A stretch of 64,000 nt of DNA from positions 4,511,597 through 4,575,596 of the forward strand of contig VCAZ01000001.1 of NCBI GenBank assembly GCA_005784505.1. Direction: 5' to 3'. Position numbers and translations under genes: made by a program. This stretch comes from Bagarius yarrelli. Taxonomy: Eukaryota; Chordata; Actinopteri; Siluriformes; Sisoridae. How positions within the stretch are numbered: the first letter of the stretch is position 1; the number at the start of each line of letters is the position of its first letter. A model generated the notes under the pieces. It saw only the letters and a program-made list of their open reading frames with translations. It searched no databases and was not told the origin of the DNA. This document shows positions 12,167 to 23,351 of this stretch, one piece after another.

Positions 12167-12380
12167 CAGGCCTGAGCCCAGCCGAGCTCCAGCAGCTGTG
12201 GAAAGATGTGACCAGCAGCCACACCATGGAGGATAATGGCCTTAAACATAGCGGCCTGGACCTCAGCACCACCAACTCTTCCTCCACTACCTCCTCCACC
12301 ACCTCCAAAGCTTCTCCACCAATCACCCATCACCCCATCTCCAACGGCCAGTCCCCAGCTGTCAACACCCGCAGAGAGAG
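12167..12380 (+). CDS. foxp2: foxp2 coding exon 4 of window (linker; NAGNAG acceptor)
   Basis: The exon completes a split Ala codon, then encodes GLSPAELQQLWKDVT, a Ser/Thr-rich linker and SKASPPITHHPISNGQ, ending within the codon of RRES. It is 214 nt. The acceptor is a tandem cagcag: use of the second AG (start at 12170) would remove only the Ala. The two sites that changed on the human lineage (T303N and N325S in human numbering) are Thr (acc, 12298-12300) and Asn (aac, 12364-12366) here, the ancestral states. The donor is agag followed by gtacct. Confidence 0.95.
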
Positions 12381-13504
12381 GTACCTCTAGGTGTTCACAC
12401 ATGCACAGGGATGGATGATGTGATGGAAGATATGATAAAACTGTTGTGTACTGTTGTGGGCATAAGTAATTTTTCTCTTTTCTTCTTTATAAAAATATAT
12501 TTTATGATGCTAATTTTAACCTAGCGTCCTAGGATGCTGCACATGTCATAACCTCTCCAAGTGTTATGGGATATTTCCTATTGCATACTATATATTAATA
12601 CATACTTATACACTTAAATAATTATATTTTCTTGCATCACTTCTGGGCATACATACATAAGTTGAGCAATGCATAAATAAGCACAATACCCAAACACAAG
12701 CCACAGGCGTCTGATTAACCCTGGTTTGTTTATTCGCTCATCAATTCTTCATTAAAGCACGCACATACTCAAAACTAGCCAAAAGCTTTCTAAAGACATC
12801 GGTAATGCATGTTGGTGTATAAACTGCTATCAAATTTTATCAAAAGCAAGACAGTACATCTTGCAGGAGCGCACACACTCCAAACAAACCATTTCACGCC
12901 CGCTTTCTCTTTCAGAATTACCTCGGCAGCTCAGGCTGTCATGTAAACAGAATACTAGATGCAAGCGTGACATTCCCTTGTTGTTTATCCATGTGATGGT
13001 CTTTTTGTTTGCTGCTCTGCCAGTGTGAAACAGCATTTTGCATTTCTGTCTACCTGCTCCATACATTATTCAGACTCCTGCTGTCATGCAGAGCCCCAGC
13101 CGTCGACTCTGCTGTTAGCGCAGGTGTTGTGTAATTAGGGTAAAGTAGATAGCATCTGAGCAGATACTTAAGCCCTGCTCAGGAGAATGTTCAATCTTTA
13201 GAAGCAGTCTTAAACTGAAATACTAAAAAACAAGTTGAAACTGGAAGTTGCCAAAAAAAAAAAACCCCAGAAAAAAGCGCTGAGGATCGTCATAGCTAGC
13301 TGCTTAGTACCTGATCGGTGTGGTAAGAGCTGTGTATCCGGATAGCCAACATGCGAACACACACAGATACACACAGACTTGTTAAGCGTCCCAGTGTGCC
13401 AGGAGCTTCCTTAGATCTTACATGTCTGATGAAAGTTTGCACTGAAACTGTTTCTAAATTTTATAGCAGTTTGTGGTTTTTTCCACCCAACAACATGTTT
13501 AAAA

Positions 13505-13684
13505 TACATTTACGGTACTCTTATCCAGAGTGAGTTACATTTATCTCTTTTTATACAACTAAGCATTTGGCAGTTAAGGGCCTTGCTCAGGGGCCCAGCA
13601 GTGGCAACCTGGTGATCCCGAGAACCGAACCCTGATCTTCCGATTAGCAGTCCAACACTTTAACCACTGTGCTACCACTACCGG
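13505..13684 (-). mobile_element. tRNA-derived SINE (family E), minus orientation
   Basis: Read on the + strand it has ggtactcttatccagagtga, then gttaagggccttgctcaggg, gcccagcagtgg, a reversed box-B-like gaaccgaaccctgatctt, and ccaacactttaaccactgtg with ctaccac (reversed box A). The same order recurs in at least eight other places in the window. It is old and mutated, with no open frame. Confidence 0.8.
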
Positions 13685-13764
13685 CAACAAAGTGTTAATA
13701 GGGGAAATAAAAATAGTGTAACCAAGTGATTTTATTGTCATTACCAAGAATATTAATTAAAATG

Positions 13765-13765
<1 letters not shown>

Positions 13766-13854
<89 letters not shown>

Positions 13855-13860
13855 ATATAT
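13766..13860 (+). repeat. (TA)n microsatellite
   Basis: About 43 uninterrupted TA units, then one ctat interruption. Self-complementary, so able to form a cruciform; likely length-variable. Confidence 0.95.
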
Positions 13861-14272
13861 AAAATGATAAACAGTTTTTTATCACAGGATGGTTGTCCTG
13901 ATAACTCAATACTGATTGATCACAGGGTGTCAAATTATTATAACAGCAACAACAGTCAATGTCAAATCACATGTTTGGACAAGAAAATTATTCTACCATG
14001 TTCCATAACAAAAAATATAATAGACAATACACAGCGAGTGACACCAGAAGGAGGTTGTGTGCCTAAATTTAAAGCTATTCCTAAAAAAAGACAGCATTTT
14101 TGCCTCTTCTCTAATTAGTTCTCCTCCCTTTGCTGCCAGTCAGACCTTTCTGCGAACCAGTGCTGAAACTCAGTGTAACTGTTTTGACCCAATTTTCACT
14201 GATTGTAACCTGACAGGTTCAAATGGCCTCCAGCTATTGTCCCTCTATTGTACTGAAAAAATCTAATGCACA

Positions 14273-14300
<28 letters not shown>
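14273..14300 (+). repeat. (CT)n tract at the exon 5 acceptor
   Basis: Fourteen CT units followed by gtctctcacccttttag, the acceptor of the zinc-finger exon. The repeat forms most of the polypyrimidine tract. Confidence 0.9.
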
Positions 14301-14308
<8 letters not shown>

Positions 14309-14317
14309 CCCTTTTAG

Positions 14318-14428
14318 CTCGTTACATGAAGAGACTGGAGCTTTACACTCACATTCCCTCTATGGTCATGGAGTGTGCAAATGGCCAGGCTGTGAAAGCA
14401 TCTGTGAAGACTTTGGACAGTTTTTGAA
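14318..14428 (+). CDS. foxp2: foxp2 coding exon 5 of window (C2H2 zinc finger, first half)
   Basis: 111 nt encode SLHEETGALHSHSLYGHG, then the zinc-finger start VCKWPGCESICEDFGQFL. Cys229 and Cys234 are the metal ligands supplied here; the His ligands come from the next exon. The acceptor is cacccttttag, and its pyrimidine tract is extended by a (CT)n microsatellite ending a few bases upstream. The donor is ttgaa followed by gtaggt, splitting a Lys codon. This finger supports dimerisation together with the neighbouring zipper in FoxP proteins. Confidence 0.96.
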
Positions 14429-14732
14429 GTAGGTATTCTCCATCATGGAAAATGTTTGCTCTGTGAAAAAACTTTACAGTGCAGATTGTTATTGTTCATT
14501 GGGGCATATAAATGCTGGGGTTCTAAAATTACACAAGCTCTGAAAGCCACTTATTTATAGGCTACAAAAAAATCCTAGACTCCAAAGCTATGATTTATAA
14601 ATAATTATATTAAAGGTCTTTGTATACTTTTTCCGAATTTTTTGCACATAAAAAAAATATATATGACATCACATCACGTTTACACGCTTTCTCCGAAACG
14701 TCGTTTAGCATAAAAATGAAATGTAACCAATT

Positions 14733-15027
14733 GCTAGCAGGGGTTTATCTGTGTGGAGTTTGCATGTTCTTTCTGTGCTTGCGTGGGTTTACTCTGGGTA
14801 CTTATAATGATTATGAATTGCCCATTGGGAGTGAGTGTGTGTGGTTGTTTGTCTCTATGTGGCCCTGTGATTGACTGGCGACCTGTCCAGATTGTACCCT
14901 TACCTTTGGCCCCATGACAGCTGGGATAGACTCCAGCAGATCCCCATGACCCTGATTAGGAATAAGCGCCTATAGACAATGTATGTATGTATAGATGGAT
15001 GGATGGATGGATGGATAGATGGATGGT
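14733..15027 (+). mobile_element. SINE (family B) with GATG simple-repeat tail, 5' truncated
   Basis: Marked by gtgtggagtttgcatgttct, then gtgcttgcgtgggttt, gtggccctgtgattgactgg, cgacctgtccag, and a tail of gatggatggatgg. Related copies lie at 40579-40906 and 54925-55215. Those copies keep a tRNA-like head (gtggcttagtggttag); here it is missing. The 3' tail of short tandem units is typical of SINEs mobilised by a LINE partner. Confidence 0.75.
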
Positions 15028-15119
15028 GTTCTTTAGTTTTATTATGTTCAGTATCGCTAGCAAAGTAAAAAAATCTGCAGAATGCAGACAGAATGGCTTT
15101 TTAACACCAACTCCGAAGG

Positions 15120-15640
15120 CACTGAAAGATTTCACAGCCAGTTGAAAAGTGTAAAATTTGTGTAGTGATGCTGCTGCTGCTGACTGGCCTTCAGTGTTAC
15201 CACTCAGTCTGTTTGAGCTTGAGCCTTGGAATGACTTTCAGTTTCCTGCGTCAGCAGCCGTGTGAAAAGTATGAGAGGATGGTGAGAAGTGCCAGAAGCG
15301 AATGGCAGCTTGTGTAGCTATGTCATCCCCTCACAACAGGATACAGTTAGTGTTGTCATGGTGCAGCCAATGGAGTGAAATGAATTCTTCATGCTCCGTC
15401 AACAATTTAGTTAATTAGCTCATTTGTAATGGGTCTGCTTTGTTGCTGGGATGGTTAGTGAGGGCCATCAAAGGAGAAGGTGTTTGCCGTGCCGGAGATT
15501 ATAGGTTATCACATTGCCACTCAGAGACAAGTGCCTCAACTCCAAAAGAAAGAAGAAGTGTTCATTTGAATATTCTAATTAGGCTTGTTAATTAACTGTG
15601 AAGTAATGATCTTGCACGCGCTACAGCAAGCACAAACGTC
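15120..15640 (+). promoter_or_regulatory. Candidate conserved non-coding element (TCF/LEF motif)
   Basis: Complex, repeat-free sequence with clustered homeodomain-type cores (ttagttaattagctcattt, ctaattag, gttaattaact) and a perfect TCF/LEF site ATCAAAGG at 15467-15474. foxp2 expression in zebrafish brain is reported to depend on lef1. Conservation was not measured, so this is only a candidate. Confidence 0.3.
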
Positions 15641-18600
15641 CACGTCGATTCGCTTAACCAGCTTTTAAAAATGGGAACGATATTCATTTCTCTCTTTTTG
15701 TGTTGATTCATTTTTTAAAGCCATTAGACATAAATAAACCGAACAAACTAAAACAGATAAAAGTATATTAAAAGTGTATTAAACATTCATTGAATTAAAT
15801 TTTTGAACCTATAGATGTAGATGTCGTCTGTATTCTTTCTGATATTACATACATTATAAATGATCATCTTTAAAAAAAAAAAACTAGTAAACTTTAGACA
15901 TAAAGAAAAAATAATCGAAGCGGCACGTTTTCAAGTATACACTGAAATGCATACACCGATCCCCAGATCATCCCTGACTTCAGTACAGTGAGTCTCACCT
16001 TAAACCCCCTCCACAAAGCCGGTATGATCTGAGCCATCAAGATGGCGGATGTCACTGTGCTTTGGAGGAGCTATTGTCTGTGTCAGGAGGCAGCTTTTAA
16101 TGTTTTAGGAGATGGCAGTCACTTGCACGCATCATCCCGGTACATATGCCTAAACTGGTTTACATATAACAGGTGTCAGAATCCAGTGGTACCTTTGAAG
16201 AGGTGGCATGCAGCTTGGGGTTGTAGTTGCTACTGAAGAACTTGCACTGTGCGTTTAGGAAACTTGTCAAGATCAGCATTTAATAGCTGTTCAATGTTCT
16301 TTTAAGTGTTTCTCACCTGGAGAGGTAGCCTAGAGGTGTCTGGCACCTTACATTAGCTCTGAAATTCAAATGAAATATTACTGTGTGTGTGTGTGTTTGG
16401 GTGTGTTTCCTCAAGATATGTATATTTATGCAACAGAGACGCCATTATTCTGCAAGCTTCTTGTGCTTTTGGTTTGATTCAGGGCAACTTATTTAGGGAG
16501 TGTGTCAAATTAAAATAACTGCATAATAAATTCATGCCACAAAACTTCTGCTCTTCAGGTGCCGGCAAGTTTATTATTATATAAGCTGCAGATTGTTGCC
16601 CTACTTCTCACATTGCATTTCTTTCCTGGAGGGGAAAAAGAGAAAACGGACGACGCAGTTCAGAGTTTTTTTTACTGGATATTCACAGGAAATGTCGCAC
16701 CAATAGCTGTTATGTCTTTTGTTCCAGCACAGTGTTCATCTCTCGACATATCTAACACATCTAATATATTAGATATTAATATACCTCATTTCCTAATGTA
16801 TGAATCATATCACATTGGCAGGGTAAGCAGTTTTATGGTCACTCCTGATAAATGATTGGGCAGTTGCCTCACTGTTGCATTTAATACTGTTTATAATGAA
16901 TGAACATTTTTCATATTAAACAATACATTTAAATAAATATGGACTACACGGAAAACTCATAATGCAACTTCTTACCTGTGCTTTGACTATTAGCATTAGT
17001 TAAAAATCAACAAAAGAAAATGGCTGCCATGTTTCACTAAACGAGAAAGATGCTATTTTAGGCAGAGAAACGCAGCACACTGTGTCTTCCGGCTTATCAT
17101 ACCACCTTTCCTTACAGCCTCTCGCTCTCTTTCTGATTCTAACAAAGTTGAGATAAATATTTTTTCACACACATACAGAGACCTTTATGAAAAAAATCTT
17201 TTTAAATGACTGGTTACTACTAAGACACCAATAACTATGTTACTTTCAGGCTGTTGTTTTAGACTGCTTCTATTTTTTGTAAATATGCCTGTCCTTTTTT
17301 GTGACTTTTTTTTCCCCCAAGTTTCAGCTGTCATCACCTCCATCTACCGTATTGGTAAAAATATCACTGCAGTAGTTCTATAGGCCAGACTGCTAAATGC
17401 AGTCATTGTCAATATGACGTACTCCCGCACTGTGCCCAGTACCATCAGAGCTCTTATTCCCACTCTCCAAACAGAAATCAATATGCTTATAAAATGACCC
17501 ATAAATTACAGGCAGCTCCAGAGATGTTTGTTTGGCACTGTCTTTGTGCAGATGGCCTCACTCATCCTCTTCTAACCTTTCTGTTTGAACTAAGCCCACC
17601 GCCCCTTTCTCATTAAGAGGTATTGGTGACTCTAACCCCAATTTTTCTCTCTCACACAAACACATACACACTCAAACAGACTTTGAGATGCATTTTCTTT
17701 ATTTCTTTGTATCCACGTAGGTATTATTGACCTTGTTTTTTAAACATACACACACACACATACACAAGAGAGATAAATCCAGATTGCTGATAGTTAAGGA
17801 GAAAGGAATAAGTGTCTTTAGGGGAAAGCAGGCAAGGCATTTGGCCCTTTTGAAGCAGCTGTAATATATGACATCCGCCATACATCAAGTGCATAAGATA
17901 GCATTATGAGCATTGAAATGAAAAGGGTATTTGCAACATTAGTTCCCCTCTTCCCTGCGAGGGACATGATTAAATGATTAATGAAATGCCCCTTTGGATG
18001 CACATTCTGAAACAGCAATTAGGCATGGGCTGGAAGGAGCCACCAGCTTTCCCAGCCTCTCTTAGTGTTAAAGCCATCTCATTTTTTGATTTATAATGTC
18101 GAATATCTGGGCATTCGACCTGAAATAGTTACAAAAGCAGAAATGACCATGATGAAATGAAATGATTTAAAATGAGGCATGGCTGTAATTGAAAGGTAGT
18201 GGAGCTATTGTACTCTCATATGCCCTCCACTATGATTAGTGTGTTATGGGAGGGTTGTGAATACAATGTTTTTTTTTTGCATATTGCACATAAACAATAG
18301 CCTGCTCAGAAAGAATAGGGAAAATGCATAGTGTTTTGTGTGTGTGTGTGTGTGTGTGTGTGTCGGTGTGATTTAAGCTCACTCTAATGCACTGGAGGCT
18401 GTACTGTAAATGATCATTGAAGGGTCTGCAAGCTAACCTATAATTACAGGAAAAAAAGTGGCAGCTTTGGCATTTCATAACCATGTCTCCTCAAAGAGCG
18501 CTTTGTGGGTTTGTCACCAATGATAATTTAGATAGAGGCTCATTACTGAACATCACAACACTTTTAAAAACCTTTTCGCCTCCGTGCGTACGCCGGGAAT

Positions 18601-19127
18601 AAAGGTCTGTTTTAATGGCGAGCTTCTTTTGTGTCCTGCAGACAAAATCCAATCAAGGAAAACCGTCATTGCCTGCTTTTGCAGTCTGCCGGGTTTTTTT
18701 TTTTTCCCCCTTTATTCTAATGAAGGGATGAGTAGATACATTTAATACATCGGCTGAATAAATGCACCCTTCCTAGGAGCCGCTTTTTAAATGTTACTCA
18801 TGTTAAATTGCATTTATTGTTTTCTATAAATGAAGAGGACAAAAACGCCTTTTGTACGCCAACATCCCTTATAAGCAGTGCTGCTCTGCATTTAGATGAC
18901 AGTGCCCCTATTGTAATTTGTAAATTGTAGTTTTCACTCTTTTTTTTTATTGCGAGCACTCATAAATGGAAATCCCTTTTTTGTAAGTAAGGAAACATGA
19001 TGGGGGGAAAAAAAACTTGCATTTGTAACACAAAAACAGTGTTTAATTTCTAAAGGGTAATAGTTTTAAATATATATATATATGATGGCTTGTGTTGTGT
19101 AATTAACTAGTTTTCTAATGATTTTAG

Positions 19128-19215
19128 GCACCTTAACAGTGAGCACGCTCTAGACGACAGGAGCACGGCACAGTGTCGAGTCCAAATGCAGGTGGTACAG
19201 CAGTTAGAGATACAG
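19128..19215 (+). CDS. foxp2: foxp2 coding exon 6 of window (zinc finger end and zipper start)
   Basis: 88 nt complete the Lys codon, then encode HLNSEHALDDRSTAQ and CRVQMQVVQQLEIQ. His247 and His252 finish a C-x4-C-x12-H-x4-H finger. The leucine zipper starts in VVQQLEIQ with Val269 as the first heptad residue. The acceptor is gattttag and the donor cag followed by gtatct. The sequence is close to invariant across FoxP proteins. Confidence 0.97.
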
Positions 19216-19751
19216 GTATCTCCACCAACATTTTCCTTCACCTACACATACATTAATACATACATCAATAAATTTAGCAAAAATTCCTGATTAAATCAGT
19301 AAGTTTTAAAAACCTTTCAGTCCATCTTTCCTGTTTTGTAATTATTTATTTGTAATCAAATAATCAATGCATCAATAATTAAATAGTAAATCATTCAAAA
19401 TAAATAACTGTCACTTGCAGTTTTGAATTGAATCAGGATTTGTGCATATTCTTGTGCTGACCGGCGTTAATTAAATGCACTTTGCACCTAAAGGAAGCTC
19501 TAAAGTGGGCCACTATTTTCAGGAGGTGGAGCGTGACCTTATTATGAAGTCATGCTGGCAAGATAATGAGTGCAGTGATTGAAGGACATTTTTACTCAGA
19601 GCTGTGGCCAGCTCTCCTGCCAGCAAAACACCATCTTTGTCTTCACACCCTCGTCAGCCATAATGCACTCTGAGATTACTGACATGGGTCACCCCTAGGG
19701 GTGTGTCGAGACACTTTTCAGATAAGACTTTTTTAAAGAAATCCCTTTTAT

Positions 19752-19985
19752 TTAACTAAACACAAAAATGCTTCTTGTTAATTTGTGTAGTAGCAGCTGT
19801 AGCAGCTTGGACATCAATACAGCAACAGCTGTTGAACAAAAAAAAACAGCCACACGTCTCAACCAACTGAGCAAACGAGCAACACGCACAACACCAAGTC
19901 CAGCCTGTGTAGCGAGGTTTAATGTGTGTGCAAAGCATTTGATGTGCGGCCTAAATCCTGCCTCGCGCACAGCCACATCCATATG
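19752..19985 (-). pseudogene. hAT/ZBED transposase fragment
   Basis: The minus-strand translation includes PHIKCFAHTLNLATQAGL, then VARLLSWLRRVAVFF and MSKLLQLLLHKL. This matches the conserved CFAHTLNL..ALKV..VARLL..VRRVVAFFH..L stretch of hAT transposases and ZBED proteins. Only about 75 residues remain, with no BED finger and no dimerisation domain, so it is a dead relic in the foxp2 intron. Confidence 0.75.
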
Positions 19986-20463
19986 ACATGCATTGTCTAT
20001 TACAATTGTAGCCCCCTTACCAGTTTGCCACTGGAGTGATAAGGGCTTCAGTTCAAATTACTCCATGATCTATTGTCTAAGCTGTTTTCTGATGGAAACG
20101 TGTTACTTCCTGATTACTAAATTACATTCACTTCCAATACTCAATCTACATTTCCCTTAGAGCAATGAACACAACACACAACACAATTAAGTGGGGCTTC
20201 AAAGTTGTATTAAAAAAAGTTGATGCATTATTCTAACAATACATGGATGCAAAACAGAAAGAGAAAAATACAAAATAAAATATACCCCTTTAAATAAATT
20301 AAGAACTCTGTTGGCTGGCCCTGTTAGTATGTTTTCTAGAAACAGGGTTACACAATAGCGATGCAGATGGTGTTAGCAGAGGGGTATGGTATTAATTTCC
20401 TACAGTGTTTTCATACTGTCTTTGTCTTGTCTATAATTCTTTCACTGTTTCTTATTTCCACTG

Positions 20464-20761
20464 GGGAACCACAATGTTGCCACACAAATAATTTAAATGT
20501 GGCGGGGCATCTTTTAACATTACATACTTACGACCAGATCCGGGGTTAAATGGGTTTCATTCTCAATGTTGTAACCGGGGTTGTCAAATTATGTCTAACA
20601 GGGTAACATAAGGATGCAATTACAGATATGTTAATTCTACATGTTCAACTGTTTTGGTCATTTCTTCACTGATTCTGGGAACCACAATGTTGCCACACAA
20701 ATAATTTAAATGTGGCGGGGCATCTTTTAACATTACATACTTACGAGACCAGTCCGGGGTA
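20464..20761 (+). repeat. Direct duplication of about 83 bp
   Basis: gggaaccacaatgttgccac at 20464 and again at 20677 starts two nearly identical blocks that run through ttaaatgtggcggggcatct to acttacga..ccggggt. Spacing is 213 bp. Together with the sequence between them this looks like a partial tandem duplication inside a transposon remnant. Confidence 0.9.
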
Positions 20762-20764
20762 ACT

Positions 20765-20841
20765 AGGGGTGTGACGATATCTCATGACACGAGATCTTGC
20801 GGGATCCAGTGAATCAGATAAATAGATCATGTCACACCCCT
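20765..20841. repeat. Perfect 11-bp inverted ends around a 77-bp segment
   Basis: aggggtgtgac (20765-20775) and gtcacacccct (20831-20841) are exact inverse complements. The inside has further imperfect dyads (atctcatgacacgagat). The form fits a minimal hAT MITE. Confidence 0.6.
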
Positions 20842-21841
20842 GTGATGTCATGGAAAATTGTTTAAGGATTAAACAAACAGACTATAGTTTAAGTACAAAA
20901 GAATTAAGAAAAAACTGATCAGTTTCTTCTAGTTTTTGACTAGAGGCCTAGACCAAAATATCTGCCAAGTGTTGCTCCTAAGGTTGGGGCTTTTATGTCT
21001 CGTGAACTTCTCTGAATTTCTATGAATCTTGAGCAATGAGTAGCTCTTGTTTATATTCAAAAATGACAAAAGTCCACCACCTCCATTTTTTCCCTTTAAA
21101 CCACCCTAAGACTAAGGAGGCACGGTCTCCTGTGACCAATTACAGCAACAATGCTGTTTTCCATCACTTGTTTTTGTCCTCCCCTTTTCCTTTTTTTATT
21201 CCTCCATCAGTGGTAATGAGGCACGGATCAGAGTGAGGATGTAAGCTTTGTGGCAGAGTTCAGCATGCTCCGCATGGTCACGGGCCAGTCTCTGTCACTT
21301 GCAGTGAGCTAGATTGATGAAAGCGGATGGCCAGGGCATCAACTGGAGCTCAAAGGGAGCACGGGCCAAGGCTGCTAGGCGGGAAGGCGGGGTTCGCCTG
21401 GCACTCTGTTTGTGGGACCCCTTCACCTTTTGGCAGCTGCTGGCTTCAGTCCAGACTTAACTGAGTCCACAGGACTTTTCCTAGATGCTCAGGACCCTCT
21501 AATTTATAGCCCAAGTAGCTTGTTACTGTCAGAGCATTGCTGACCTAAATTCTGCTATTGACAAAAAGATGAAGTGCTATTTGTTTTCCTCTGACCTTTC
21601 TGCACCACACGTCTTCCCACCACCTATGAAAGAAGTGTTTCTTATCCTTTCTTTAGGTTTTATTTCTTTTCACACTGATTCTTTTTTTTTTTTTTTTTTT
21701 TTAACTTTCACCGTTCATTTTGAGCTTATGTCAGTAAGGTTTAAAAATCCAGAATGTATGTGTATGTTAGTCTGGGTAAGATCACTCGTTTGTAAAACCG
21801 CTCCATCAATCCTCTATTCTCTTCCTCTCTTTTGTTAACAG

Positions 21842-21925
21842 CTTTCTAAAGAACGTGAGCGTCTTCAGGCAATGATGGCCCACTTGCACATGCGGCCCTC
21901 AGAGCCCAAGCCATCTCCTAAACCG
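21842..21925 (+). CDS. foxp2: foxp2 coding exon 7 of window (leucine zipper)
   Basis: Twenty-eight codons, phase 0, run LSKERERLQAMMAHLHM then RPSEPKPSPKP. Leu276, Leu283 and Leu290 continue the heptads started by Val269, giving the FoxP dimerisation zipper. LSKERERLQ matches FOXP2 (LAKDKERLQ in FOXP1, LAKESERLQ in FOXP4). The acceptor is ttaacag and the donor ccg followed by gtgagt. Reading through the donor adds 24 codons and a TAA at 21998-22000, which would leave a protein without a forkhead. Confidence 0.96.
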
Positions 21926-23300
21926 GTGAGTGCATATTGCTCTACATTCAGTAAACAGGGCAGCAGGCCAGGAGATGAGTTCTCTAAACACCGCTGTTAA
22001 ACGGCACTGAGAGAAATCGAGAGAGGGGATGAGGAACGAATGGGATTTGTAATGCCAGGTTTTTACTGCTCGCTGTCAGACACAAGCAGACGTAGACTGT
22101 GACAATGGCGAGTGCATTAAATCATGGCCCCAATCTGAGCAAAAAAGGCCCAACTATTATGGCCTGATGGCTTTAATACTTCAAACAACATGTTGGCCAG
22201 CAAAAGCTGTTAAGCTCTGTGACCTGAGGAGCACTCAGGTCTGGAGAAGACGTTCTTTTTTTTTTTTTAGAGAGAGAAAACAGCTCTAATGATAGATTGA
22301 GCTTGCTGAAAAAGATGTGAAATAAAGTAACCAGCAATTTGTAAACAATCTGAAAGATAGCAGAAAATTTAAGCCAAATATTATCTCTAAAATATGAATA
22401 CTTTTTTTGTCTCACTGGGAAAAGTTTATTCCGGTTATATGTGAAACAAAAACCTAAAATTTGGGTGCAGTCCTTGTATTTGCATACAGACCTAAATATT
22501 ATTATACATCAGTGCTCAATATTTTGTACAGAAATATATAATGTTACTACCATTTAGTATGTGCCATCATTTGAATGACATAATTCCCCTCATCACTGCC
22601 CATCTTATAAAACAGATAATCAATAAATAAATTAGTATTATCAATAATAAATTATTCAGTATCTCTGCCAGGAATCTTCTGCCAATTTATTATTCACTCT
22701 CTCTTTTTTAATCTTTAAAATTCGGGCAGTTTGGTAACATCTACACTAATAAAGTATTTCAGTCTATAATCCAAGACTGCATATGAATGAATGCTATTAA
22801 TGAACTATTACATTACATGAACCACACATAAAAAGGCTGCTAATTGCATTTGAAGGCAAGCAATTAATGGCTGATTTTAATACGAGCAGTATCAGTTTTT
22901 TTCTGTGTTTTTTTTTTTTTTATTTTGTCTGTGTATGCGTGTGTGTGTGTGTTTTCTGTATATCACCGTGTATTAATTGCCAGGCAACTGTGTGTACATA
23001 TGTGCACAGATACCTTTATATATATATATATAAAGGGAACATTTAAAGAGGCAGCCCACATATTTGATAAATATTAATAGACCAAATTTATTATTATAAG
23101 GGCAAAATGTGCCCCGATGGTTCATCATCCCACCCTTAACAGCTATCAGTAGCACAACACAAGGCGCAGGCATGCTGTCAATTATATGACCCCATTTAAT
23201 GCCCTGAATAGCACTTCATTAAATGTTACCTTTTGGCCATGCCATGGACTACTGAAAATCAAAGTTACCAAGGTTGCAAGTCCTGTATAATGAGGGCCTT

Positions 23301-23351
<51 letters not shown>

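Larger units (their letters stand above)
12381..14317 (+). other. foxp2: foxp2 intron between window exons 4 and 5
   Basis: Holds unique sequence, a minus-strand SINE at 13505-13684, a (TA)n array at 13766-13860 and a (CT)n tract at 14273-14300 that merges with the pyrimidine tract of the next exon. No exon was recognised. Confidence 0.6.
14429..19127 (+). other. foxp2: foxp2 intron between window exons 5 and 6
   Basis: Contains a SINE (family B) at 14733-15027 with its GATG tail, then about 4 kb of mostly unique sequence. 15120-15640 and 17390-18960 have the texture of conserved non-coding DNA, including a TCF/LEF motif ATCAAAGG at 15467-15474 and AAGATGGCGG (YY1 type) near 16039. A (TG)n tract is at 18336-18362. 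No exon was seen. Confidence 0.55.
19696..20841 (-). mobile_element. Degraded hAT-type DNA transposon
   Basis: A left end taggggtgtgtcgagac at 19696 and a right end gtcacacccct at 20831-20841 form imperfect inverted termini of the taggggtgtg type seen in fish hAT elements. Between them lies a minus-strand hAT transposase fragment. A shorter element could instead be bounded by aggggtgtgac (20765-20775) and its perfect inverse (20831-20841), a 77-bp MITE. No clear 8-bp target duplication was identified. Confidence 0.5.
19216..21841 (+). other. foxp2: foxp2 intron between window exons 6 and 7
   Basis: Contains a degraded hAT transposon with a transposase scrap (19752-19985, minus strand), an internal direct duplication (20464-20546 and 20677-20761) and TIR-like ends around 19697 and 20841. 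20900-21840 is unique sequence with a T run at 21684-21702. No exon was seen. Confidence 0.6.

Noticed and set aside
16042..16236. Open frame starting MADVTVLWRSYCLC near a YY1-type motif
   Set aside because: Short, single, without motifs or splice partners; the surrounding DNA is intronic.
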